Assembly (NCBI GenBank): GCA_964647625.1
Contig: CAZYHZ010000007.1
Span: 1 to 64,000 of the forward strand
Length of the DNA stretch: 64,000 nt
Direction of reading: 5' to 3'
Source of the DNA: DASRJG01 sp964647625
Lineage (GTDB): Bacteria; Acidobacteriota; Polarisedimenticolia; Polarisedimenticolales; DASRJG01
Position 1 is the first letter of the stretch. Each line of letters starts with the position of its first letter. Shown piece by piece: positions 1 through 7,841 of the stretch. Made by a program: the position numbers and the translations under genes. The notes under the pieces were generated by a model. It did no database searches. It was not told the DNA's origin and saw nothing but the letters and a program-made list of their open reading frames with translations.

Positions 1-1077
1 GTGTCGATCCAGTCGAACATCAACTCGCTCGGCGCGAACTTCATCATGATCTTCCCGGGTGCCGTGACCGCCGGAGGGGCGCGCATCTTCTCGGCGCAAT
101 CGTCGCTGACCGAAGACGACGCGCACGCGATCAAGACGGAGTGCCCCTCGGTCGCTTACGTCTCGCCGGGCCTCCGAACCGGCGGCACGATCGTGGCGGG
201 AGAGAACAACTGGTCCACCGAGGTCTTCGGCTCGGACGTCGATTGGCCGTTCATCCGCTCGTGGAACGTGGCGAACGGCTCGTTCTTCTCGGAATCCGAC
301 GTCAAGGCGGCGACGAAGGTGGCGGTGCTCGGAAACTCGGTGAGGCAGAATCTCTTCCCCGACTCCGATCCGGTCGGCGCCGTGATCCGCGTCAAGAACG
401 TCCCGTTCAAGGTCCTGGGCGTCCTCGAGAAGAAGGGCGGCAGCACGATGGGGAACGATCAGGACGACCAGATCGTCATCCCCTACACGACGGCGATGAA
501 GCGGCTGTCGGGGGTCAACCGCCTGGGCATGATCCAGGTGTCGGCAAAGTCGCCCGACCTGATCGCCGAGGCGATGAGCGAGATCAAGGCGCTGCTCCGC
601 CAGCGGCACCGCTTGACCGGCAATCAGGACGACGACTTCATGATGCGCTCGCAGGAAGAGATCGCGGCGACCGCCAGCGAGACCACGCGCACGCTGTCGG
701 TGCTTCTCGCTTCGATCGCGGTCGTGTCGCTCGTCGTCGGCGGCATCGGCATCATGAACATCATGCTGGTGTCGGTGACCGAAAGGACGCGCGAGATCGG
801 CATCCGCATGGCGATCGGGGCGAAGTCCCGGCACGTCCTGCTGCAGTTCCTCCTCGAGGCGGTGACGCTCTCGATCGTCGGCGGCGGGATCGGCGTGGCG
901 CTGGGGATCGGGGTCTCGCGGATCATCGCGAAATACGCCGGCTGGCCGGTCGCGGTCGACCCGACGTCGATCGGGATCGCATTCGGATTCTCCGCGCTCA
1001 TCGGAATCTTCTTCGGCTTTTATCCCGCCCGAAAAGCCGCCGCGCTCGATCCGATCGAAGCCCTGCGCTACGAGTAG
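1..1077 (+). CDS. MacB-type ABC transporter permease, 5' truncated by window edge
   Basis: C-terminal part of a MacB/FtsX-superfamily permease. The first residues (VSIQSNINSLGANFIMIFPG) are the conserved stretch that normally follows the first membrane helix, so roughly 45-60 residues including that helix lie outside the window and the GTG at base 1 is not the real start. Residues 1-200 form the periplasmic MacB core; three hydrophobic segments near 232-257, 283-305 and 320-345 form the FtsX membrane domain with the typical TERTREIGIRMAIGA loop. Such permeases work with an ATPase and a membrane-fusion protein in export of lipoproteins, peptides or drugs. The partner genes must lie upstream and are not visible. 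Converges with the next gene, 6 bp apart. Confidence 0.9.
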   Translation: MSIQSNINSLGANFIMIFPGAVTAGGARIFSAQSSLTEDDAHAIKTECPSVAYVSPGLRTGGTIVAGENNWSTEVFGSDVDWPFIRSWNVANGSFFSESDVKAATKVAVLGNSVRQNLFPDSDPVGAVIRVKNVPFKVLGVLEKKGGSTMGNDQDDQIVIPYTTAMKRLSGVNRLGMIQVSAKSPDLIAEAMSEIKALLRQRHRLTGNQDDDFMMRSQEEIAATASETTRTLSVLLASIAVVSLVVGGIGIMNIMLVSVTERTREIGIRMAIGAKSRHVLLQFLLEAVTLSIVGGGIGVALGIGVSRIIAKYAGWPVAVDPTSIGIAFGFSALIGIFFGFYPARKAAALDPIEALRYE

Positions 1078-1083
1078 CGCGTC

Positions 1084-2736
1084 CTACTTAGGCGCCGTGC
1101 ACGGCGCATCGCTCTTCCGTTCGAAGGTGAATAGAAGGCTGTCCGAGACGGGCTTGTAATTCCGCACCTCGGGCCCCCAGATCACGGTAGTCTCGTCACG
1201 GGAGACGATGTCCATCACGCCGACCGAGTTGTAACACTGCTGGATGTAGCGCCCGGTCCACTGGATGATGCTCTGGTCGGATTTGGGACGCGGGGCCCAC
1301 GACGACGCGACCCACGCGACCACGAGGAACCGGGGATGGGCCGCCTCGATCTCGGTCATCATCTCCTTCTGCATCTTCGACGCGTACGGCTGCTCTTCCA
1401 TCAGCGCATACGTGTAAACGTACCCCGTGGCGCTCGTCCGGTCGGCGTAGAAGTAGATCTCCGGTTCCGAGCCCACGACCGCGATGCGGTCCGTGGGGCT
1501 CGTCCGCTCCCTCACGTACTTCGCGACGTCCACCGCCTCGATGAACGGGTTCGTGCCGTATCGGAGCCGGCTCAGCAGGCGCGGGCTCCATTGGAAGAGG
1601 TAATGCGAATCCGCCGCCACGTAGATTGCGACGGCCGCAACGATGAGCGCCATGCCCGAGGCCACGGCGGCGGCCGGCTTCATGCTTTTCCCCAGGACGC
1701 GCCGGAGCGATTCCGCCGCGATCGCGCCAAGCAGCGCGACGGGCGGCAGAAGGACGATGAAGTAATGTCCTCGAAAGTAGAATCCCGGACAAATCGCGAG
1801 GAACGAGGCGACCAGCATCCCCGTGACGACCAGGCGGACCCGCCGGCTCCACACCGTCATCGTCCAGAGCGCGACCAGTCCGCCGAGCGCCAGGAGCCAG
1901 AAGGCCCAGTTCGATTCGGCGATGTCCTTGAAATTCCAGAGGAAGCTCCCCCACGCCTCGGACAGCGGCACCTCCGACACGTACGCTTTGGCGTACTGGA
2001 ATGTCCAGAACCAGAACTTCGCGAATACGCCTTGGGCCGCGAGAAGGACGCCGACCACGGCGGGCGGAATCATGGAGCCGGCCGCGAGCCAGCCGACGCT
2101 TTTCAAGCGGTCGCGCAGCAGCCAGGCGTTGCCGGAGCCGTCGTCAAAGACGACGAGGGCCGCGGCCATGGGAAGATAAAAGATCGCGTGCTGCTTCATC
2201 AAGACGGAAAGTCCGAACAACACACCGCTGAGAATGAGCGTACGCGGCCGCCTCGAATCGAGTGCACGCAGGAGGAGAATGAATCCTCCCAGGGCTGCGA
2301 TGACGACGAAGTGGGTCGCGTGCGCGAACACGCCGAACGGTCCGCGGTCGATGGTCAAGATCGCAAACGCGATCGCCGCGGCGGCTCCGGTGAGCTCGCC
2401 CCCCAATCGGCGCCCCAGCGCGAAGATCATCACGATCGAAGCCGCATTCACGAGCAGCAACCCGACGTGGATCCCGGAGACCGTGCGGCCGAAGACGGCC
2501 ATGATCAGGGCGAAGGCGTAATAGACGCCCGGAAACTTCATGTTGTAGGCGATCGAATACGGCGGGATCCCGTCGAGAATCAACCGTCCGGCGTACGCGT
2601 ACTCCCCCTCGTCCCGCTCGAGCGGGACGTCGAGGTAGCGGATCCGCACGATCGTGACGAACGCGAGCACCGCGAGGAGTCCCAGGAGCGCCCAGGGCGC
2701 CGATGCACGAGCGTTTTCGGGCCGACGATTGCGCAT
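1084..2736 (-). CDS. GT39/PMT-like integral membrane glycosyltransferase
   Basis: 550 residues. A first membrane helix near residues 15-35 is followed by a loop with PLERDEGEYAYAG, the acidic motif seen in ArnT/PMT-type polyprenol-phosphate-sugar glycosyltransferases. About ten further hydrophobic segments follow, then a soluble periplasmic C-terminal domain from about residue 400. Such enzymes move a sugar from a lipid carrier onto a protein or lipid acceptor on the periplasmic side; substrate cannot be told. I chose the ATG at 2736: the longer reading frame to 2835 runs into the divergent gene and lacks a hydrophobic start. A minus-strand TATACT at 2746-2751 lies only 9 bp before this ATG with no SD, which suggests a leaderless message. 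Confidence 0.7.
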   Translation of the reverse strand: MRNRRPENARASAPWALLGLLAVLAFVTIVRIRYLDVPLERDEGEYAYAGRLILDGIPPYSIAYNMKFPGVYYAFALIMAVFGRTVSGIHVGLLLVNAASIVMIFALGRRLGGELTGAAAAIAFAILTIDRGPFGVFAHATHFVVIAALGGFILLLRALDSRRPRTLILSGVLFGLSVLMKQHAIFYLPMAAALVVFDDGSGNAWLLRDRLKSVGWLAAGSMIPPAVVGVLLAAQGVFAKFWFWTFQYAKAYVSEVPLSEAWGSFLWNFKDIAESNWAFWLLALGGLVALWTMTVWSRRVRLVVTGMLVASFLAICPGFYFRGHYFIVLLPPVALLGAIAAESLRRVLGKSMKPAAAVASGMALIVAAVAIYVAADSHYLFQWSPRLLSRLRYGTNPFIEAVDVAKYVRERTSPTDRIAVVGSEPEIYFYADRTSATGYVYTYALMEEQPYASKMQKEMMTEIEAAHPRFLVVAWVASSWAPRPKSDQSIIQWTGRYIQQCYNSVGVMDIVSRDETTVIWGPEVRNYKPVSDSLLFTFERKSDAPCTAPK

Positions 2737-2783
2737 GGAGGCGGGAGTATACGGGTTATCCTCCCCGGGTTGAGGAGGTCTCC

Positions 2784-4067
2784 ATGCGCCGTCTCGCCGT
2801 CTTGAGCCTGCTCTCCGTACTGTCCGCACCGGCACTCGCGAGCGCCGACGATCTCTGGCCCACGCTGGAGCCGCTCTACCGCGACCTTCATGCGCATCCC
2901 GAGCTGTCCACTCAAGAGAAGGAGACCGCGGCCAAGCTGGCGGAGCGGCTGCGGGGACTCGGCTTCACGGTCACGACCGGTGTCGGCGGCAACGGCGTCG
3001 TCGGCGTGCTCGCGAACGGCCCAGGTCCCACGGTGCTGCTCCGGACGGAGCTCGATGCGCTTCCGGTCGAGGAAAAAACGGGGCTCCCGTTCGCCAGCAC
3101 GGTGAAGGCGAAGAATGCCGCGGGAGAGACGGTCTCCGTGATGCACGCGTGCGGCCACGACGTTCACATGTCGGCGTGGACCGGAGCGGCGATGACGCTC
3201 GCGAAGGATCGCAAGAGCTGGCACGGGACGCTCATCATGCTCGGCCAGCCCGCGGAAGAGCTCGGCGAGGGCGCCAAGGCGATGCTCGACGACGGCTTGT
3301 ACAAGCGGTTCCCGAAGCCCGACTATGCGATCGCGGTGCACGACAGCGACGCGCTCCCCTCGGGGACGGTCGGCATCAAGGGCGGGCCGCTGCTCGCCGC
3401 CGTCTCGTCGGTCGACATCGTCGTCCACGGAAAGGGCGGTCACGGCGCGCGTCCCCACATGACCGTCGATCCCGTCGTGCTCGCCGCGAAAATCGTTCTG
3501 GATCTTCAAACGTTGGTGTCTCGCGAGAACGATCCGTTCAACCCCGCGGTCGTCACCGTCGGGTCGATTCACGGCGGCACGAAGCACAACATCATCCCGG
3601 ACGAGGTGCGGATGCAGCTCACCGTCCGCGCCTTCAAGCCGGAAGTCATGGACAACTTGCTCGACGGGATCCGGCGCATCGCCAAGGCGAACGCCGAGTC
3701 CGCGAGGGCCCCGCAGGAGCCCGAGGTCCGTGTCTCGGACTCGAGCCCCGTGACCGTCAACGACGACGCCCTGGCGGCCCGGGTCGGTGCCGCGCTCCGG
3801 AAGCGGCTCGGCGACGCCCGCGTGCGCGAGGCCGTCCCGATCACCGGGTCCGAGGATTTTTGCCTCTTCGCGCAGCAGAACACGCCGATCCTCATGATGT
3901 GGATCGGCGCCATCGAGCCGCAGACCTACGAGCGCGCGAAGCGCGACGGGACGATCCTTCCGGGACTCCATTCGGCGCTTTTTGCGCCCGACGCCCGTGC
4001 GGCGATCCTCACCGGCGTCGACGCCTTGACCGGCGCGGCACGCGAGGTCTTCGGATCGTCGAAGTAG
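2784..4067 (+). CDS. Secreted M20D-family amidohydrolase
   Basis: 427 residues starting at the ATG 5 nt after the strong SD GAGGAGG (2772-2778); the frame is open further upstream but only this start gives a signal peptide (about residues 1-21, ending ALASA). Family metal-site motifs are present: HACGHD (H121-D126), adjacent E158-E159, a GGTKHNIIPDE dimerization-region signature, and GSEDF plus GLHS near the C-terminus. M20D enzymes (hippurate hydrolase, IAA-amino-acid hydrolase, N-acyl-amino-acid amidohydrolase) cleave amide bonds with a two-metal centre; here the product should act in the periplasm. Substrate is unknown. Divergent from the glycosyltransferase gene. Confidence 0.9.
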   Translation: MRRLAVLSLLSVLSAPALASADDLWPTLEPLYRDLHAHPELSTQEKETAAKLAERLRGLGFTVTTGVGGNGVVGVLANGPGPTVLLRTELDALPVEEKTGLPFASTVKAKNAAGETVSVMHACGHDVHMSAWTGAAMTLAKDRKSWHGTLIMLGQPAEELGEGAKAMLDDGLYKRFPKPDYAIAVHDSDALPSGTVGIKGGPLLAAVSSVDIVVHGKGGHGARPHMTVDPVVLAAKIVLDLQTLVSRENDPFNPAVVTVGSIHGGTKHNIIPDEVRMQLTVRAFKPEVMDNLLDGIRRIAKANAESARAPQEPEVRVSDSSPVTVNDDALAARVGAALRKRLGDARVREAVPITGSEDFCLFAQQNTPILMMWIGAIEPQTYERAKRDGTILPGLHSALFAPDARAAILTGVDALTGAAREVFGSSK

Positions 4068-4138
4068 CCGAACCGGCGCCCCGTACGTATAAAGGGCCGG
4101 TAAGCTCGGGCGGCCAAACATTCATGGGGAGGATTGGA

Positions 4139-5260
4139 ATGCGCATCGCGATCGGCCTACTGATTCTGACCGGCGGCATCGCCGCCCATGCCGGCGTGAG
4201 CCAGCCGCTCACGATCACGCAGTCCGGCACCTACACGCTGCCTCAAGACCTCGCCGTCGACGCGGCACCCGCGATCATCGTCGCCGCCCCGGACGTGACC
4301 ATCGATCTCTACGGCTACTCCGTCTCGGTGCAAACCACCGACCAGCCGGCGGTCCTGATGGCCCCGGGCTCCGGGATGCTCCGGATCGCGAACGGCAATA
4401 TCTCGGGCGGAAGCTCCTGCCTCGGCGGCGACGTCATCGGCACGCGCACGCAGATCGACAACATCCACTGCGCCTCCGCGGTCTCCGGGGTCGCGCTCCG
4501 GTCATCGGGCCTTTTCGTCGCGAACTCCGAATTCAGAACGCAGAAGGAGGCATTCAAGATCACGGGCAGCTACCCGCTGCGATTCATCGGGAACACGATC
4601 GTCACGACCGACCCCGCGAACGGCGGCGTGTCGTTTCACGGCGTCTGGACGGGGCGCATCGTGAACAACTCGATCGACTCGGCGGCCGCGACCGCGGCGC
4701 TCGAGGTGACCTCGGATCGCGCGGTCCGCGTCGATCACAACGACGTTCACGCGCCGGCGGCCACGGCGGGAATCAGCGTGTCGGGCGGCCCGTTCACGGT
4801 CGGTCACAACATCGTCCACGGCGGCGTCGAGCGGGGGATCGCGATCGACTCGCCTGCGGGCATGGTCGTGGACAATTTCGTGGTCTTCGGCGGAGGGCAC
4901 GGCACCGGGATCGCGGTCGCGGGCGACGGCGTCACCGTGTCGTCGAACACGGTCTCCGAGCGCGAGCGAGGCCTCGACGTCGCGGGAATGCACGACCTCG
5001 TGATCGCGAACACGGTTCGAGCGTCTTCGGACGCCGGCATTCTCGTGACGGGCGCGTCGAACCGGCTCGCGGCCAACCACATCGCGAGCGCGGAGCCGAA
5101 CGCGCGTGGGCTCGTCTTCGCGCCGCCCAGCGCGGGAAACTTCTACAAGATCAACCAGTTCGAGGGGAACCCCGGCGGAGACGTCGTCGACGACGGCACC
5201 GGCAACGTGGACGGCGGCGGCAACGTCTACGATCTGCTCGAGCGCAGCGGGGAGGAGTGA
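4139..5260 (+). CDS. Secreted right-handed parallel beta-helix protein
   Basis: 373 residues with an N-terminal signal sequence (residues 1-19, ending AAHAG). The rest is a run of short Asn/Val/Gly-rich coils such as NNSIDS, VDHNDVHAP, VGHNIVHGG, VSSNTVSE and RLAANHI, the pattern of NosD/pectate-lyase-like right-handed beta-helices. These proteins usually bind or cut polysaccharides outside the cell; no catalytic triad can be assigned. SD GGGGAGGA lies at 4126-4133; a TATAAA at 4088-4093 could be a -10. The stop codon overlaps the next start by one base, so the two genes are translated together. Confidence 0.8.
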   Translation: MRIAIGLLILTGGIAAHAGVSQPLTITQSGTYTLPQDLAVDAAPAIIVAAPDVTIDLYGYSVSVQTTDQPAVLMAPGSGMLRIANGNISGGSSCLGGDVIGTRTQIDNIHCASAVSGVALRSSGLFVANSEFRTQKEAFKITGSYPLRFIGNTIVTTDPANGGVSFHGVWTGRIVNNSIDSAAATAALEVTSDRAVRVDHNDVHAPAATAGISVSGGPFTVGHNIVHGGVERGIAIDSPAGMVVDNFVVFGGGHGTGIAVAGDGVTVSSNTVSERERGLDVAGMHDLVIANTVRASSDAGILVTGASNRLAANHIASAEPNARGLVFAPPSAGNFYKINQFEGNPGGDVVDDGTGNVDGGGNVYDLLERSGEE

Positions 5261-5547
5261 TGCCCGCGTACGTCATCGCGGACATCGAGATCACCGATCC
5301 CGAGGGGTTCGCGCAGTACCGGGAGCGCGTTCCGGCGACGATCGAGAAGTTCGGCGGCCGTTACCTCACCCGCGGCGGCGCGGTCGAGGTGCTCGAGGGC
5401 GCGTGGTCCCCGAATCGGTGCGTCATCGTCGAGTTCCCGAGCATGGCGCAGATGAAAGCGTGGTGGAACGCTCCCGAGTATCTTCCGCTCCGCGCGCTCC
5501 GGGAGCGGACGACGAACTCGAACCTCATCGTCGTCGAGGGTGTCTGA
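5260..5547 (+). CDS. DUF1330-family small protein
   Basis: 95 residues matching the compact alpha/beta-barrel family DUF1330 (dimeric ferredoxin-like fold): ADIEITDPEGFAQYRERVP at the start, a GGRYLTRGG segment, then IVEFPSMAQMKAWWNAPEY and a terminal SNLIVVEG strand. Biochemical role in the family is unknown. ATG at 5260 shares its A with the preceding TGA; SD GGAGG at 5251-5255. A GTG three bases earlier is in frame but sits closer to the SD and is less likely. Confidence 0.88.
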   Translation: MPAYVIADIEITDPEGFAQYRERVPATIEKFGGRYLTRGGAVEVLEGAWSPNRCVIVEFPSMAQMKAWWNAPEYLPLRALRERTTNSNLIVVEGV

Positions 5548-5559
5548 ACGACGCCGCGA

Positions 5560-7194
5560 TCACGCGTGGACGCCCGGGGCCTCGCACCCCGTCGCGTCCA
5601 CGTATTCGGCGTAGCCGCCGAGGTAGGTCTTCGGCCGGCGGTCGCCGTCGTCGGGGTGCAGCTCCAGCACCCGGTTCGACAGTCCGCGCAAGAACGACCG
5701 GTCGTGCGAGACGAACAGCATCGTGCCGGAAAACTCGCGGAGCGCCTCGACGAGCATCTCCTTCGTTTCGAGGTCGAGGTGGTTGGTGGGCTCGTCGAGC
5801 ACGAGGAAATTCGGCGGATCGAGCAGCATGCGGGCCATCACGAGCCGCGACTTCTCGCCGCCCGACAGGGCCCGGATCGGCTTGTCGACGTCGTCGCCCG
5901 AGAACCGGAACGCGCCGAGGAGCGCCCGCAGCGTGCCCTGGGATTCGAGCGGAAAATCGTGCTGCATCTGCTCGAACGGCGTGCGCGCCGGATCGATCAG
6001 CTCGAGCGATTGCTGCGCGAAGTAGCCGAGCTTCAAGGACGCCCCCAGGCGGACCGTGCCCGCATCCGGGGACGTCGCCCCGCAGACCATCTTGAGCAGC
6101 GTCGTCTTCCCGGCCCCGTTCCGTCCCATGACGCACCAGCGCTCGCCCCGGCGGATCGTCAGATCGAAGCCGTCGTAGAGCGCGCGGTCGCCGTACCGCT
6201 TCACGACGCCGCCGAGCACCGCGACGTCGTCCCCCGACCGGGGCGGCTCGCGAAAGTCGAACTTCACCGGCTTCCCGCGCCGGGGAAGCTCGATCGTCTC
6301 GATCTTCTCGAGCTTCTTGACCCGGCTCTGGACCTGCGCGGCCTTCGCGGCGTGCGCGGCGAACCGCTCGATGAACCGCTGCTCCTTCTGGAGCATCGCC
6401 TGCTGGCGCGAAAACGCCGCCTCGCGCTGGGCCTCCCTCAGCGCACGCTCGCGCACGTAGAAGTCGTAGCCTCCCGAATACGAGATCATCTCGCCGCCGT
6501 CGATGTCGACGACGCGGTCGACGACCCGGTTCATGAAATCGCGATCGTGGCAGGTCAGGAGCACCGCCGCGCGCGTGTCCTTGATGAACCGCTCGAGCCA
6601 GAGGATCGATTCGATGTCCAGGTGATTGGTCGGCTCGTCCATCAGCAGGACGTCGGGCTCTCCGAGCAGCACCTTCGCCATCGCCACGCGCATCTTCCAG
6701 CCGCCCGAGAGCAGACCGACGTCGGCGTCGATCTGACGGTCCTCGAGACCGAGCCCGTGAAGCACCTCGCGCGCCCTCGATTCGAGCTCGTAGCCGCCGC
6801 GCTCCTGGTACTCGTGCTGCACTTCTCCGAACCGGGCGAGGATCGTCTCCATCTCGTCCGCACGCGCGGGGTCGGTCATCGCCTGCTCGAGCGCGATCAG
6901 CTCGTGATGCAGATCCCCCAGCCGGCCGCTGCCGGCGATGGCCTCGTCCAAGACCGGCCGGCCGTGGAGGGCCTCGACGTCCTGCTTGAAGTAGCCGATG
7001 GTCGTCCGCTTCGGGACCGAGACTTCGCCCGCGTCGGGCTCCTCCTCGCCGCAGATCAACCGGAAGACCGTGGTCTTGCCCGATCCGTTGGGACCGACGA
7101 GCCCGACCTTTTCGCCGGGGTTCAGCTGAAACGACGCATCGACCAGGAGAACGCGGCGGCCGTATTGCTTGCAGATGCAAGAAAGCGCGATCAT
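5560..7194 (-). CDS. ABC-F family ribosome-associated ATPase
   Basis: 544 residues, no membrane segments. Two ABC cassettes: Walker A GPNGSGKTT near residue 37 and GRNGAGKTT near 360; signature LSGGWKMRVAMAK and LSGGEKSRLVMAR; Walker B MDEPTNHLD and LDEPTNHLD. A charged inter-domain linker (roughly residues 240-300) matches the P-site tRNA interaction motif region of EttA/Uup/YbiT-type proteins. ABC-F proteins bind the ribosomal E site and act on translation or antibiotic protection; the subtype is not resolved. No SD is visible; TATCTT at 7204-7209 on the minus strand is 9 bp before the ATG, so the mRNA may be leaderless. Divergent from the DUF1801 gene. Confidence 0.93.
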   Translation of the reverse strand: MIALSCICKQYGRRVLLVDASFQLNPGEKVGLVGPNGSGKTTVFRLICGEEEPDAGEVSVPKRTTIGYFKQDVEALHGRPVLDEAIAGSGRLGDLHHELIALEQAMTDPARADEMETILARFGEVQHEYQERGGYELESRAREVLHGLGLEDRQIDADVGLLSGGWKMRVAMAKVLLGEPDVLLMDEPTNHLDIESILWLERFIKDTRAAVLLTCHDRDFMNRVVDRVVDIDGGEMISYSGGYDFYVRERALREAQREAAFSRQQAMLQKEQRFIERFAAHAAKAAQVQSRVKKLEKIETIELPRRGKPVKFDFREPPRSGDDVAVLGGVVKRYGDRALYDGFDLTIRRGERWCVMGRNGAGKTTLLKMVCGATSPDAGTVRLGASLKLGYFAQQSLELIDPARTPFEQMQHDFPLESQGTLRALLGAFRFSGDDVDKPIRALSGGEKSRLVMARMLLDPPNFLVLDEPTNHLDLETKEMLVEALREFSGTMLFVSHDRSFLRGLSNRVLELHPDDGDRRPKTYLGGYAEYVDATGCEAPGVHA

Positions 7195-7220
7195 GGCCCG
7201 CGGAAGATAGCAGGTGAACG

Positions 7221-7571
7221 ATGAGACCCTCTGCCGGAACCGTGACGGCGTATCTGGACGAGCTGCCGCCCGAGCGCAAGAAGGCGCTCGAGACCTTGCG
7301 CGCGATGATCGAGAAGGCCGCGCCCGCCGCCAAGGGCTCGATGAAGCTCGGCCTGCCGAGCTGGGAATGGAAGGGGCCGCTGTTCGCGCTCGCGTCGAGG
7401 CCGCAGGCGATGGAGCTCTACGTGGCCGACCCGGCGCTCGTCGCCGCGAGAAGGCGCACGCTGGGCAACGTGGAAGTGGGCACGGCGTCGATCCGCTTCA
7501 AGCGGCTCGAAGATCTGGACCTCGAGGCGATCGCACGGCTTCTCGCGGATGCCGCGGACAAGCGACGATAG
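7221..7571 (+). CDS. DUF1801 (YdhG-like) protein
   Basis: 116 residues. The pattern TVTAYLDELPPERKKALETL followed by a GSMKLGLPSWEWKG turn and a C-terminal IRFKRLEDLDLEAIARLL helix fits the YdhG/DUF1801 fold. The family has no settled biochemical function, although relatives relate to Fra/YdhG iron proteins. SD AGGTG at 7212-7216. The gene ends 10 bp before an inverted-repeat element. Confidence 0.75.
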   Translation: MRPSAGTVTAYLDELPPERKKALETLRAMIEKAAPAAKGSMKLGLPSWEWKGPLFALASRPQAMELYVADPALVAARRRTLGNVEVGTASIRFKRLEDLDLEAIARLLADAADKRR

Positions 7572-7580
7572 TGTCGCGAA

Positions 7581-7730
7581 GCGGAAGTCTTGTCACGCCG
7601 CGTTTGCACTTCTACTCGACAGCTTCAAGGGGATGGCTACAAAAGCTGCCGCGAGTCGCGGCTTGGGGCCTTGAAGCTGGAGAGAGAAGTGGAAAGGCGG
7701 TGTGACGACACGTCGGTTACACGACGCTAG
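7581..7730. repeat. 150-bp inverted-repeat element, copy 1 (degenerate)
   Basis: Aligns without gaps to 29398-29547, with 17 mismatches by hand count (about 89 percent identity). Outer arms read inward as CGGAAGTCTTGTCACGCC on the left and a diverged complement on the right; the inner arms CAGCTTCAAG and CTTGAAGCTG still pair. No coding capacity. Right edge ends in ACACGACGCTAG as in copy 2. Looks like a small non-autonomous mobile or intergenic repeat. Confidence 0.85.
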
Positions 7731-7841
7731 AGCCCCTCGATTCGTCATGGCGGGCACGCAGTCGAAGCGCCGGCTTCGCCGTATAGTTAAGGTTAGCGGC
7801 CTGACGGCATGGGCCATCACGGGAACCTCGAGGGGGGTGCT

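Noticed and set aside
5566..7224. 552-codon plus-strand open frame opposite the ABC-F gene
   Set aside because: Shadow frame; the minus strand has both ABC cassettes intact.
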